From positions 124,001-188,000 of the forward strand of contig NZ_SWJE01000008.1 in NCBI RefSeq assembly GCF_005144415.1: a stretch of 64,000 nt of DNA, given 5' to 3'. This DNA comes from Trinickia terrae. GTDB lineage: Bacteria > Pseudomonadota > Gammaproteobacteria > Burkholderiales > Burkholderiaceae. The position numbers and the translations under genes are program-made. Below, one piece after another: positions 51,301 to 59,957 of this stretch (position 1 is the first letter of the stretch; the number at the start of each line of letters is the position of its first letter). The notes under the pieces are model-generated. The model had not been told where the DNA came from. It saw nothing but the letters and a program-made list of their open reading frames with translations, and did not search any database.

Positions 51301-52590
51301 CTTGGCGCAGTTCGCCTGATGGAGCGCGTGGATTGCGACAGCGAGTTCCAGCCGGCCGCCGACGCGTGGCTCGAGCAGATCGTCGCGCGCATCAAGGAAG
51401 CCGACGCGGCGCTGCACGCCGTGCCCGCCGAAGGGGCCATCCCCGAGGTGCTGCCCGGCTGCGCGGCCACGAAAACGCGGCCGGCGCCGTCGCGGCTTAT
51501 CCAGAACGTGCGGCTGAACAAGGCGGGGGCGTCGAAGGATACGCGCTCGTTCTCACTGTCGACGGGCTCGACGGGCGATGGCGGCCTCGAATACGAAGCC
51601 GGCGATGCGCTGGGCGTATGGCCGACCAACTGCCCCGAGCTCGTCGACGAAATGCTGAGCTTGACCGCGCTCAAGGCCGACTCGCCGGTCAGCGTGCAGG
51701 GGCTCGGCGACATGCGGCTCGCCGACGCGTTGAGCAAGCACTTCGAGATTGCGCGCCCGAGCCCCGAGGCGCTGGCGTTCATCGCATCGCGCGCGCAAGG
51801 CGGGGCGCTCAAGGATCTGCTGGCTGAGGAGCGCAAGGCCGATCTCAGGCAATGGTTGTGGGGACAACAATTGACCGACGTGCTGCACGAGTTTCCGGTC
51901 ACGCTCACGGCGCCGGAGCTGATCGGCATGCTCAAGCGCCTGCAGCCGCGCCTCTATTCGATTTCGTCGAGCCCCAAGGTGCATGCGGGCGAGGTGCATC
52001 TCACGGTGGCGGCGGTGCGCTACAACAACGGACGCCGCGAACGCAAAGGCGTGTCGTCGACCTTTCTCGCGGATCGCGCCGAGGAAGCGAACGTGCCCGT
52101 GTTCGTGCAGAAGACCACGCATTTCCGTCCGCCGCGCAGCGGCGATGCGCCGATGATCATGGTCGGCCCCGGCACGGGCGTCGCGCCCTTCAGGAGCTTT
52201 CTGCACGAGCGGCGCGCACGCGGCGACCGCGGGCGTAACTGGCTCTTTTTCGGCGAGCAGCATGCGGCCACCGACTTTTACTATCGCGACGAGCTGGAGG
52301 AGATGCACAAAGGCGGCTTGCTGAGCCGTCTCGACGTCGCGTTTTCGCGCGATCAGCAAGAGAAGGTCTACGTGCAGGACCGCATGCGCGAGAACGGCGG
52401 TGAGATGTGGGCATGGCTGCAGGAGGGCGCCTGCTTCTATGTATGCGGAGACGCGAGCCGGATGGCGAAGGACGTCGATGCGGCGTTGCGCTCGGTGGTG
52501 GCGCAGCACGGCGGGATGACGGAGGACAAAGCTGCGGAGTACGTATCGCAGCTTGCGAAGGACAAGCGCTATGTTCGCGATGTTTATTGA
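48349..52590 (+). CDS. Assimilatory nitrate reductase fused to a sulfite-reductase-like flavoprotein
   Basis: A 1413-residue fusion. Residues 1-720 are a molybdopterin nitrate reductase of the NasA/NapA type. A [4Fe-4S] motif lies at the start (CPYCGVGC, then C in RLCTKG), SNSRLCMASA is where family members have the molybdenum ligand, and the C-terminal part is the dinucleotide-binding beta-barrel. A linker (about 720-870) includes a short helical segment. Residues about 880-1020 are a flavodoxin domain (WASQTGNVESLVERY), and about 1045-1413 are FAD- and NADPH-binding domains of the CysJ type (RLYSISSSP, GPGTGVAPFRSF, YVCGDASRMAKDV). NADPH electrons can thus reach the nitrate site in one chain. 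The leader carries an ANTAR-type attenuator, so nitrate or nitrite induction is likely. Confidence 0.93.
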   Translation: MTGKTVDTVCPYCGVGCGMTLHVENNQVVKISGNAEHPSNFGRLCTKGSSAHVALRKSGRLENAFVRHARDQDPVPAPMAEALDDTARRLRAILDAHGPDALSFYVSGQMSIEAQYLVNKLAKGYVGTNNIESNSRLCMASAGSGYKLSLGADGPPGSYQDFDRANLFFVIGANMADCHPILFLRMMDRVKAGAKLIVVDPRRNATAEKADLFMQIRPGTDLALLNGLLHLLHKNGHTDAAFIAEHTEGWDEMPGFLDDYSPEKVAEITGIAEADIRQAAQWIGEAREWMSCWTMGLNQSTHGTWNTNAICNLHLATGKICRPGSGPFSLTGQPNAMGGREMGYMGPGLPGQRSVLVDEDRAFVEDVWGVERGTLKTSLGKGTVDMFSRMAAGEIKACWIICTNPAATVANRQTVTAALRAAELVIAQDAFLDTETNRYADVLLPGALWAEAEGVMINSERNMTLMQKAIDPPGEAMPDWQIIASVACKMGFADGFSYASAEEVFEEIARFSNPKTGYDLRGASHRKLRETPLQWPCAPDGASDRNPIRYLNDGVSQTLKERPDGSRPRLVFATPHGKGVFFARPHVEPAEMPDETFPVVLNTGRLQHQWHTMTKTGKVAMLNKLNPGPFVEIHPEDAAALGIADKGRVEIRSRRGRALLPARVTDRVRPGNCFAPMHWNDVFGDDLCINAVTSDAIDPVSQQPELKFCAVALSPVAADEAPSLAQDDAPAAARAERSHAEAVQPAANAAEATHTHTPQELDMSRIDALAALVNVSEVAAPQLSDAERVYLAGFVSGLRSSKGAEGAGVPVLPLSAPFPAATRAWLDGLLAGLFSRSGGAPSAPALAAPAAVSASAVVEEHSPGVRIAHTRPKVVLLWASQTGNVESLVERYATQLMQSGFEIRATCMADFAVAGLEKAHYVLLMTSTFGDGDPPDNGQDFWAALKAESAPRLAALRYAVLAFGDRNYDQFCGHGRNLDARFAELGAVRLMERVDCDSEFQPAADAWLEQIVARIKEADAALHAVPAEGAIPEVLPGCAATKTRPAPSRLIQNVRLNKAGASKDTRSFSLSTGSTGDGGLEYEAGDALGVWPTNCPELVDEMLSLTALKADSPVSVQGLGDMRLADALSKHFEIARPSPEALAFIASRAQGGALKDLLAEERKADLRQWLWGQQLTDVLHEFPVTLTAPELIGMLKRLQPRLYSISSSPKVHAGEVHLTVAAVRYNNGRRERKGVSSTFLADRAEEANVPVFVQKTTHFRPPRSGDAPMIMVGPGTGVAPFRSFLHERRARGDRGRNWLFFGEQHAATDFYYRDELEEMHKGGLLSRLDVAFSRDQQEKVYVQDRMRENGGEMWAWLQEGACFYVCGDASRMAKDVDAALRSVVAQHGGMTEDKAAEYVSQLAKDKRYVRDVY

Positions 52591-53044
52591 CTGGCGCTCA
52601 ATCTGCTAAAGCGGCGAAGAATTCGCTAAAACAGCAAAGGCGACGATGAATTTGCTAAAGCCTAACTGACCTCATTTTCAGGAATTCCTGACCCAGTTCT
52701 CGCTAGGCCCGAATAGGCTTTGCAACGTACACTTCAAACCTGCGTCAAGCGATATCGCGCGCTTGCCAAAAGCGCATGACGATATTGCCGTCCGCTTAGA
52801 GCAGTTCCTTTCTCTCGACCTCTGGAGCGCCCTGGTTCCAGAGATCTTCCCGCGTCATGCGTTGCGTGGCGCGTCTTTTTGGTGTTTTCCGCAAACGATT
52901 GCCAAACCAACGAGGTGTCGCAAAAGCGACGCCCCGTTTGCTATTTGCCCTTGTCACGCGGCATGGAAATTTTTTGTAAGGGCGTCGCAACCGGATAGCC
53001 GCCATCGCGCACTCACGGCTACCGGGTCCTCGAGATAAAACGAC
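52591..53044. other. Intergenic stretch with three GCTAAA repeats and a 14-bp palindrome
   Basis: No gene is seen. Three copies of AAT-N2-GCTAAA-N-C occur at 52600-52612, 52620-52632 and 52649-52661. A perfect palindrome TCAGGAATTCCTGA follows at 52678-52691. The rest, A+T-richer than its surroundings, should contain the promoter of the lipoprotein gene at 53045, but I could not pick one with confidence. Confidence 0.5.
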
Positions 53045-55054
53045 ATGCGCGAAATCGCAAGCAGAAAGAGCCACGTAAAAACCATCGCGACGCTCGCGGC
53101 CGCCGCCGTGTTGTCGCTGTCGATTCTTGCCGCTTGCGGGGGCGGTGGAGGCGGATCGTCGTCGTCTTCTTCATCAGGCACGACGTCCACGACGACCGGC
53201 GCGGCGGCGACCACCTTGACCGGCACCGTTGCCGTGGGCAGCGCGCTCGCCGGCGCCACGGTCACCGTGACTGGCGCGAACGGCGTCAGCGTGACCACCA
53301 CGACCGATGCGTCGGGCAACTATTCGGTGTCGATCGCAGGCCTCACCGCGCCGTTCGTCATCGTCGCGACCGACCCCACGGGCGCGCATTCGGCGCTGGT
53401 TTCCGTCGTCGCATCGCTGCCCTCGAATTCGAGCGCGCCCGTCGTCGCCAACGTCACGACGCTGACCTCGGCCGTCGCCGCCTTGCTGACCTCGAGCGGC
53501 AACCCGCTTGAACTGGTCTCGAGCACCAAGCTGTCGGCGCTCGTCACGACGTCCACGGTGCAAGGCGCCGTCTCCAAGCTGAACACGCTGATCGCGCCGA
53601 TTCTCAGCGCCAACGGGATTTCGAGCAGCGCGTTCGATCCGATCGGCGGCGCGTTCGCTGCGAACCAGACCGGCGCCGATGCCGTGATCGATGCCGTCAC
53701 GCTGACCACCGACGCCTCGGGCGGCTGCCAGCTCGTCTCGTCGGCGAACTCCGGCAATGGCGTCTCGCTGAGCAGCAACACCAACGTCAACACCATCACA
53801 CCGCTCTCGGCGCCGCCTGTCGCGGTGTCGGTGTTCGCGACGCTGACGACCGAGCTCTCGCAATGCCTGGCCGGCACGTCGAGCGCCTGCTCGCAAGCGA
53901 TCGATGCGAGCTATCTCGACAATGGCTTCACGAGCTTCACTGCCGCGCATACCGCTTTGGCCTCCACCGGCGTGACCGTTGGCCTGCCGCAGCCGCTGCA
54001 GTTCTTCACGACGAGCGGCGGCACGCAGAAAGCGCTCGTCATCGTGCCGTACAAGACGTCGAGCGGCGGGCGCGGCTTCGAGCTGACGACCGTGCAGCAG
54101 CTTTCGAGCGGAAGCTGGGACATCATCGGCAACCAGCAGCCGTTCAACGTGACGATCACGTCGTTCCTCGCGCGCCGGCAATTCGTCGATTCGACCGATC
54201 AGCCGTTCAGCCGCTTCGAATCGGGCATTGCGATCCGCATTCCGGCGGGCGCGGCGGGTACGCCGAACCCGGCCAGTCTCGCCGCCGCATCGGTGACGGG
54301 TCCCGGCATCAACGGCACCGTTTTCCTCGTGCCGCGCAACGGCACAGGCAACGACTTGCTCGCGCTCACGAGCACGGCGCAGAGCTCGGCGCCCACCGGC
54401 AACGCGACCACGAGCTCGAACACGAACCTCTACCGCTGGTCGTGGCAGTCCATGCTTGGCGCGAGCTCCACCTTCGTGCCGGGCACGAGCAACCTCGGCT
54501 TCTATACGCCTTCGCCGATCGACGTGTCGACGGTGTCGCCGTTCGCGACCTACACGGTGACGTTTTTCGATTCCACGGGCACGCAGATCGGCAGCGCGTT
54601 CTCCGTCGTCAATCCGACGGTGGCGTTCCCGTCGTCGTCGGGCTTCTTTACGCCGTGGCCGTCGCTGACCCCGGACACGATCGCCAACGTGCTGACGCCG
54701 GGCGGCTCGGAATCCGGCGCGCAGGCGACGGCCGATCTGGCGTGGTCGACGGTGTTCGGCGGCTTTGCCGTCAATTTCGGGCCACTTGTCACGAAGGCGC
54801 AGGTCCTCGGCGTGCCGGGCACGGCGGCATCGTCCACGGCGGCGGTCGAAGGGTGGGTCAAGGCGCCGGCGTCGTTCTCGTCGACCGGCCAGTATTCGGC
54901 GACGGTCACGGCCGGCGTCGACCAGAGCGGCACGCAGGAGTGCACGTCATCGTGCTCGTTCCCGGCGTTGCAGAGCGGCGGCTCGCGCAGTGTCGAGCTT
55001 TACTGGCCCGCGGGCGTGGCGTCGTTCTACGACATCTGGACTGTCCGCGACTGA
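53045..55054 (+). CDS. Large surface lipoprotein with a carboxypeptidase-regulatory-like domain
   Basis: A 669-residue protein with a lipoprotein signal (helix about 12-30, lipobox LAAC followed by a run of glycines and then a serine/threonine linker, residues 31-57). Residues about 58-120 form a beta-sandwich of the carboxypeptidase-regulatory/bacterial-Ig type (LTGTVAVGSALAGATVTVTG, DASGNYSVSIAG). The rest is rich in S, T, A and G, with two cysteine pairs (C-x-L-V, then C near 625-630). Such glycine-serine-tethered lipoproteins are usually exposed on the cell surface. No enzyme motif is seen. The neighbours do not explain its role. Confidence 0.75.
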   Translation: MREIASRKSHVKTIATLAAAAVLSLSILAACGGGGGGSSSSSSSGTTSTTTGAAATTLTGTVAVGSALAGATVTVTGANGVSVTTTTDASGNYSVSIAGLTAPFVIVATDPTGAHSALVSVVASLPSNSSAPVVANVTTLTSAVAALLTSSGNPLELVSSTKLSALVTTSTVQGAVSKLNTLIAPILSANGISSSAFDPIGGAFAANQTGADAVIDAVTLTTDASGGCQLVSSANSGNGVSLSSNTNVNTITPLSAPPVAVSVFATLTTELSQCLAGTSSACSQAIDASYLDNGFTSFTAAHTALASTGVTVGLPQPLQFFTTSGGTQKALVIVPYKTSSGGRGFELTTVQQLSSGSWDIIGNQQPFNVTITSFLARRQFVDSTDQPFSRFESGIAIRIPAGAAGTPNPASLAAASVTGPGINGTVFLVPRNGTGNDLLALTSTAQSSAPTGNATTSSNTNLYRWSWQSMLGASSTFVPGTSNLGFYTPSPIDVSTVSPFATYTVTFFDSTGTQIGSAFSVVNPTVAFPSSSGFFTPWPSLTPDTIANVLTPGGSESGAQATADLAWSTVFGGFAVNFGPLVTKAQVLGVPGTAASSTAAVEGWVKAPASFSSTGQYSATVTAGVDQSGTQECTSSCSFPALQSGGSRSVELYWPAGVASFYDIWTVRD

Positions 55055-55088
55055 CGGGGGCGCGCCGCTGGACGGCGCGACGACGAGC

Positions 55089-55171
55089 GAGGCGGCTCTG
55101 TGTCAACGGGATGACGCCAAGCCGCCTCGCGCCGACTTATCCCCAGTTTTTGTGAGCAAGGCTGTGAATAA
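55089..55171. repeat. Hairpin and facing DnaA-box-like sequences between convergent genes
   Basis: GAGGCGGCT (55089-55097) pairs with AGCCGCCTC (55120-55128) across a 22-base loop, possibly a two-way terminator although no T-run follows. Beyond it, TTATCCCCA (55137-55145) and TGTGAATAA (55163-55171) form an inverted pair, each one or two bases away from the DnaA box TTATCCACA. The pair lies between two convergent gene ends. Confidence 0.4.
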
Positions 55172-55253
55172 CTTGAGCACATGCCGCCCAAGTGCTTGAG
55201 CGGCAAGCATTCTTTACCGAGGGTGCGGGTCTGGGCAGGCGCGCGCGAGGCGC

Positions 55254-55982
55254 TCAGATGGAAGTCGTCAGCGAAGTCAGCCAATCGGGGCTCACCGCGA
55301 GCAGCGCCGCTTCGACCTGACGGTCGAGCCCCGTAGCGATCAACACACCGGACGCGACGAACAGCGCCCCGAGCACGATCCGCCCCGTCGCCCCTGTCGC
55401 GCCGATGCCGCCGCGAAACCTCGCGAGCGCCGCGTGTGAAAACGTTCCCAGCAGCATCAGCGGCAGCGCCGCGCCCACGCCGAAGCACACCATCAGCGCC
55501 GCGATGTTGCCTAGGTGCTGGCCTTGAGCCGCGAGCGTCGTCGCCGCGCCGAGCGTCGGGCCGACGCAGGGCGCCCACACCGCGCCGAGCAGCAGGCCGA
55601 TCCCGAACTGGCCGAGCACGGTCTCGCCTTTCAGCTTCGCAAGCCAGGTTTGCGCGTGCTCGGCGAGCGGCGACACTCCGCGCGAGAAACGCGCCTGCAA
55701 GCGGTGTGAAAGCATGACAGCGCCGAACACGATGAGGAGCACGGCCGCGGCTTTGCGCAGCACGTCGTTGTCGAGGCCGAGCGAGGCGCCGGCCGCGGCC
55801 AGGAAAATGCCGATCGCGGCAAACGACAGGCCGAGCCCCGCCGCCAGCGCGAGCGGCCCGAGGCGATGCGCGGCCAGCGCCGACGCCATCAGGATCGGAA
55901 TCAGCGGCAGCACGCACGGCGAGAGCGTCGACAGCGCGCCCGCGAGCAGGCCGAGGCCGTACGTGCTCCACGTGAAAGCCAT
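55254..55982 (-). CDS. CcdA/DsbD-type thiol-redox membrane protein
   Basis: A 242-residue protein with six predicted membrane helices and the two membrane cysteines of the CcdA family: STLSPCVLPLIP near the start and GAVWAPCVGPTLG in the middle. These proteins pass reducing electrons from cytoplasmic thioredoxin across the inner membrane to periplasmic thiol proteins. The ATG overlaps the stop of the upstream thioredoxin-like gene (ATGA), and together the pair acts like a split DsbD. The first helices also keep the glycine-proline pattern of the family. Partner proteins further downstream in the pathway (cytochrome c assembly or another thiol acceptor) are not in the window. Confidence 0.9.
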   Translation of the reverse strand: MAFTWSTYGLGLLAGALSTLSPCVLPLIPILMASALAAHRLGPLALAAGLGLSFAAIGIFLAAAGASLGLDNDVLRKAAAVLLIVFGAVMLSHRLQARFSRGVSPLAEHAQTWLAKLKGETVLGQFGIGLLLGAVWAPCVGPTLGAATTLAAQGQHLGNIAALMVCFGVGAALPLMLLGTFSHAALARFRGGIGATGATGRIVLGALFVASGVLIATGLDRQVEAALLAVSPDWLTSLTTSI

Positions 55983-56368
55983 CACAGCGCCTTTTCGAGC
56001 GTGCTCTTGATCGCCGGCTCGCTCGTCTCGCCGGTCGATCGGGCCACCTCGTGGCCGTTCTTGAAGACGACGAACGTCGATTGCTGGGTGACGTTGAGTG
56101 AGCGCTTGAGCGCCGCCTCTTTGTCGTAGTCGGCTTCGAAGAGCGTCACCTCCTTGAGCGCGGGCGAGGCGGTGAGCCGGTCCACGATCGGCTGTTGGAT
56201 CTTGCAGGTCGGGCACCACGTCGCATGGAAATACACGACGACGGGCTTGCCCTCGGACTTCAATCGATCAAATGCGCGCTGGTCGAATGGGCGTTCGCCG
56301 GCGGACGCGATCCCGAAGGCGAGCAGCAGGCACGCGCCTGCGAAAAATTTGCCGATGCGGTTGATCAT
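55982..56368 (-). CDS. Exported thioredoxin-fold protein
   Basis: A 128-residue protein with a signal peptide (about residues 1-23) and a thioredoxin domain carrying WCPTC in the active site (VVYFHATWCPTCKIQQP). The later QSTFVVFKNGHEV segment has a Thr-containing loop where thioredoxins have the cis-proline (T-P in most), a small departure. It probably receives electrons from the CcdA-type partner encoded directly downstream, with which it overlaps by four bases. The ATG has GGAGAAC upstream; the open frame before it shows no conserved residues. Confidence 0.87.
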   Translation of the reverse strand: MINRIGKFFAGACLLLAFGIASAGERPFDQRAFDRLKSEGKPVVVYFHATWCPTCKIQQPIVDRLTASPALKEVTLFEADYDKEAALKRSLNVTQQSTFVVFKNGHEVARSTGETSEPAIKSTLEKAL

Positions 56369-56505
56369 CGTTGTTCTCCAGACGGATTGGGCGGAGCCGG
56401 TTGCCCCTGTTACTGATACGCGCCCGGCGCCGGTTCGGATGCGGCGCGGCGCTGCCATGCGTGCGTGCTACGATGGCCCGGCATGAAACTCGGATCGGGC
56501 AATCG

Positions 56506-57138
56506 ATGGCGACGCTATATGACAGGCTGGGTGTGCGCGAGGACGCCACCGTTGACGAAATCAAGGCCGCATACCGCAAGGCCGTGATGAAGTGGCATCC
56601 GGACCGCAACGCCGGCCGCGAGGAGCAGGCTCGCGCGGCGTTCCTGGAGATCAAGGAGGCTTACACGATCCTGTCGGACCCGCTGCAGCGCAAGGTCTAC
56701 GACGCCGTGTACGCGGACGAGATGCGGCGCTTCAAGGACCAGCAGGAACAGGAGAGGCGCGCGAAGGCGGAGCGCGAGCGCAAGGCGCAGGCCGCCGCCG
56801 AGGCCAGCTACGCGGCGCTCGTGAAAACGGCGATGCGCTTCGCCGACGACGGGCACAACCGGGACGTCCTGTTCGGCGTGCTGCTCGGCCGCGATTGCGA
56901 CGCGCCGCTCGCGGCGCGTATTGCCGACAGCGTGTGGGCCCTGCACGAATCGCGCAAGGCGCCGCCGCCTTCACCCGAGCCCGCGAAGGCCGCCGCCGCG
57001 CAAGCGCCCGAGGCGCCCAAGGCAGCCGCTGCGCCCAACGAGCCGCAACCTTCGAAAGACGAAGCGCCTGCTGCGGAGGAGCGCTCGTCCGGTGTGTTCC
57101 ATTCGCTCTGGCATAGCTTCTTCGGGCTGCGCTCGTAG
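56506..57138 (+). CDS. DnaJ-domain protein with helical, alanine/proline-rich tail
   Basis: A 210-residue protein. Residues 1-68 form a J domain with the HPD motif in MKWHPDRN and the helix II lysines, so it should activate an Hsp70 ATPase. Residues about 75-105 are a charged coiled coil (RRFKDQQEQERRAKAERERK). The rest is a helical region and a low-complexity A/P/E linker, ending in a tryptophan/phenylalanine-rich SLWHSFFGLRS. There is no zinc-finger or substrate domain, so it is a type III J protein. The ribosome site is weak. It lies alone, divergent from the thioredoxin gene. Confidence 0.83.
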   Translation: MATLYDRLGVREDATVDEIKAAYRKAVMKWHPDRNAGREEQARAAFLEIKEAYTILSDPLQRKVYDAVYADEMRRFKDQQEQERRAKAERERKAQAAAEASYAALVKTAMRFADDGHNRDVLFGVLLGRDCDAPLAARIADSVWALHESRKAPPPSPEPAKAAAAQAPEAPKAAAAPNEPQPSKDEAPAAEERSSGVFHSLWHSFFGLRS

Positions 57139-57306
57139 CGGGGCGACGGGCGGGCACGCCGCCGAACGCCTGGTCCAGCGGGGCAAATTTGGTTGCGGCC
57201 GCAACAAATTGACGTAAATGGCGTCAAGAGCAGGCGCGCGCGGCCGTTAACCTTCTCGTACACAGACAGACGTTGCGGCGTTTCAGCGGCCCCCTCTCGC
57301 GCGCCT

Positions 57307-58485
57307 ATGCTATTCAGCCCGATCAGCATTCTTGCCGTTACCGTTCTCTCCGGCCTCATGAGCATGGCGGTCCTCGGCTCGCTGCGGGCCGCCGCGATTC
57401 CCGGGCTGACGTACTGGATCAGCGCCAACGCCCTTTCGATCGTCGCCTTCGTGCTGTTCGCCATGCAGGGGCATGCGCCGCGCGGCCTGACGATACTTTG
57501 CGCGAACGGTTTGCTCGCGTTTGCCATGCTGCGCGTGCTCAACGGATGCCGCCTGTTCTTCGGGCGCCGCCGCGAGCAGTGGCAGGAGTACGCCGCGCTC
57601 GCCGCCATGGTGTTCGCGATCGCGTACTGGACCTACGTCACGCCCCGCATCGATATCCGCATTGCCGCGGTATCGGCTTTTCATGCCTACGTCTACTTCG
57701 CGATCGGCTGGCTGGCGCTCCGGGCGAGCATGCCGCAGCGGCCGAAGTATCCGTACCGGTTCATGACTGTGGTCTCGTTTCTCGGCGGCGTGGGCCATGC
57801 GGCGCGCGGCTTCACTTATGCGCTCGGGCTCGTTCATCAGCAGACGCTCCTCGAATCGACGCCGGTCAATGTCGCGTTTCTCGGCATCGGCATCCTGCTG
57901 CTGCCGTGCCTGTCGATCGGCGTGGTGATGCTGGCGCACGACCGCATGGCGGAACGGCTCGAGCGCCTGGCGAACGTCGACGAGCTGACCGGCGCCTTGT
58001 CGCGCCGCGAGTTTCTCGCCCAGGGGCAGGCGATGGCGAAAGCGTCGCGCGGTGCGGCGAAGCGGCTTTTCATGGCGATCGTCGACATCGATCACTTCAA
58101 GTCCATCAACGACGCGCACGGCCACGCGAGCGGCGATCTCGTGCTTGCGCACTTCGGCTCGGTCGTGGCCGGCAACCTGCGGGCGAGCGATATCTTCGGC
58201 CGCCTCGGCGGTGAGGAGTTTGCGGTGTTTTTCCCGGCGGAGGAGGGCAACGAAGCCGCCGCGATGATCGACCGGCTGCGCATTTGCGTGGCGGCGTCGC
58301 GCTGCAGGGTGGCGGACGCGGAGCTGTCGTGCACGTTCAGCGCCGGCATCGACGAATACCGCGCCGGCGAGCCGCTCGCGGAGCTGATGGCGCGTGCGGA
58401 TCAGGCGCTCTATGCCGCGAAGAGCCGGGGGCGCAATCGGGTCGCGGCGGCGTGGCCGATGGATCGGGAGGCGGAGAGTGCCTAG
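57307..58485 (+). CDS. Membrane diguanylate cyclase (GGDEF)
   Basis: A 392-residue protein. Six or seven membrane helices occupy residues 1-215, followed by a GGDEF domain (about 225-385). The active-site loop reads GGEEF, an active variant, and the inhibitory site RxxD is present five residues before it (RASD). NVDELTGALSRREF begins the domain and VDIDHFKSINDAHGH supplies the metal-binding aspartate. It should make c-di-GMP in response to an unknown membrane signal. The ATG at 57307 begins the first helix. The last four bases overlap the convergent MocR gene end. Confidence 0.9.
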   Translation: MLFSPISILAVTVLSGLMSMAVLGSLRAAAIPGLTYWISANALSIVAFVLFAMQGHAPRGLTILCANGLLAFAMLRVLNGCRLFFGRRREQWQEYAALAAMVFAIAYWTYVTPRIDIRIAAVSAFHAYVYFAIGWLALRASMPQRPKYPYRFMTVVSFLGGVGHAARGFTYALGLVHQQTLLESTPVNVAFLGIGILLLPCLSIGVVMLAHDRMAERLERLANVDELTGALSRREFLAQGQAMAKASRGAAKRLFMAIVDIDHFKSINDAHGHASGDLVLAHFGSVVAGNLRASDIFGRLGGEEFAVFFPAEEGNEAAAMIDRLRICVAASRCRVADAELSCTFSAGIDEYRAGEPLAELMARADQALYAAKSRGRNRVAAAWPMDREAESA

Positions 58486-59957
58486 GGATGGTGTTCGATC
58501 AAGGTGCCGTTGCCTCCGATCTCCCGGGTCAACCGCGCCAGTGTTTTCAGCGCCGCGTCAATCTGCGCATCGAACGGCCTGCCGGCGCTGAGCCGCAGGC
58601 AATTGCTGAACTTGCTGGTGTTCGAAAAAATCGAACCCGGGCAAATTCGGATACCTTCGCGTAACGCGTTTTCGAACAGCGTATCGGTGCTCAGTTCGTC
58701 GGGCAGACTTATCCAGAGCAATAACCCCGCTTCGGGCCGGGTCACAACGGTCCCGGCGGGGAAATAGCGAAGGATCGCATCGACAAACTGCGTGCGCTGC
58801 TGCGTGAGGAGCGCGTTCAGGCGTCGCATATGCCGGTTGAATGCGCCGCCGGCCATGAAGTCGGCGGCCGCCAGCTGCGCCATTTCCTCGCGATGACGCG
58901 ACACCGCGTACATCAGCATTTCGATTTTCTTGTGCCATTTCCCGCCGATCAGCCAGCCGACTCGCAACCCCGGCGAAAGCGACTTATTGAGCGAGTTGCA
59001 ATAGATCACATTGCCCGTCTTATCCCACGCCTTGAGCGGCCGCGCATTCGCGGGACTCGGCAAAAATGCACCGTAAGTATCGTCTTCGATTATCGTCATA
59101 TTATGCTTATCGCATAATTCGACCATTTTGATTTTCAGCGTATCGGGCATCACGCTGCCGAGCGGATTTTGCACTGACGGCATGCAGACCACCGCCTGAA
59201 TGCTGCCCATGTGATTAATCGCAAATTCGAGCGCATCCACCGACATGCCGGTTTGCGGATCGGTCGGAATTTCGATCGCTTTCAAACCGAGTGATTCGAT
59301 GATTTGCAATATCCCGAAGTAGCTCGGCGATTCGATCGCGACGATGTCGCCTGGCCCCGTGACCGCGCGCAGCGCGAGCGACAGCGCTTCGCTGCAGCCG
59401 TGCGTGACGAGCACCGCGTCGGCGTCGACATGCAGTCCACGTGTCACAGAGGACCGCGCGATCGCTTCCTTGAGCTTACGCACGCCGTCGGACTGCGGGG
59501 CGGATTCGTACATGCTCGGCTTCGCGCGCAGGATGCGCAGCAGGGTGTCGCGCAACGCGGCACCCGGATAAAGCGCGGGCGCGCAGACCGCGCCGGCCAG
59601 ATCGACCTTGGGTGGACGCTGGAGACCGCGCGCGAGCGTGACCGAGATCCGTTCGTGGACGCCAACGTAATCGGCCGGATCGATCCGTTGCTCGGTTCCG
59701 TCCGCTTCAATTTCGCGTTTTTCCTTGAAGCGTGTAATCGCGCGCTTCGGATCGCGAATGAAATAACCGGTTCGCGGCTTTGCCTCGACATAACCGTGCT
59801 TTTCGAGCACGCGGCACGCTTCCACCGCCGTTGAAATCGAGACGCGATGCAGCGCCGTCAATTCCCTCAACGACGGCATTCTTTCCCCTTCCGACAGAGA
59901 ACCGCTTTCGATGGCCTTCATATAGTGCTCTGCGAGTAAGCGATATTTTTGGGGCAT
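58482..59957 (-). CDS. MocR-type regulator (GntR DNA-binding plus aminotransferase-like domain)
   Basis: A 491-residue regulator. Residues about 5-72 are a GntR winged helix (GERMPSLRELTALHRVSISTA). Residues about 115-490 have the fold type I aminotransferase form, with the PLP lysine in NSLNKSLSPGLRVGW and PSVQNPLGSVMP preceding it. MocR proteins sense PLP with an amino compound and usually control a divergent gene. Here the divergent neighbour is the radical-SAM aminomutase operon at 60403, 445 bp away, which makes control of amino-acid-derived metabolism by that operon likely. Confidence 0.9.
   Translation of the reverse strand: MPQKYRLLAEHYMKAIESGSLSEGERMPSLRELTALHRVSISTAVEACRVLEKHGYVEAKPRTGYFIRDPKRAITRFKEKREIEADGTEQRIDPADYVGVHERISVTLARGLQRPPKVDLAGAVCAPALYPGAALRDTLLRILRAKPSMYESAPQSDGVRKLKEAIARSSVTRGLHVDADAVLVTHGCSEALSLALRAVTGPGDIVAIESPSYFGILQIIESLGLKAIEIPTDPQTGMSVDALEFAINHMGSIQAVVCMPSVQNPLGSVMPDTLKIKMVELCDKHNMTIIEDDTYGAFLPSPANARPLKAWDKTGNVIYCNSLNKSLSPGLRVGWLIGGKWHKKIEMLMYAVSRHREEMAQLAAADFMAGGAFNRHMRRLNALLTQQRTQFVDAILRYFPAGTVVTRPEAGLLLWISLPDELSTDTLFENALREGIRICPGSIFSNTSKFSNCLRLSAGRPFDAQIDAALKTLARLTREIGGNGTLIEHHP

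Noticed and set aside
48331-51417. Minus-strand frame of 1028 codons opposite the nitrate reductase
   Set aside because: Shadow of a strongly conserved molybdoenzyme; no motif on the minus strand.
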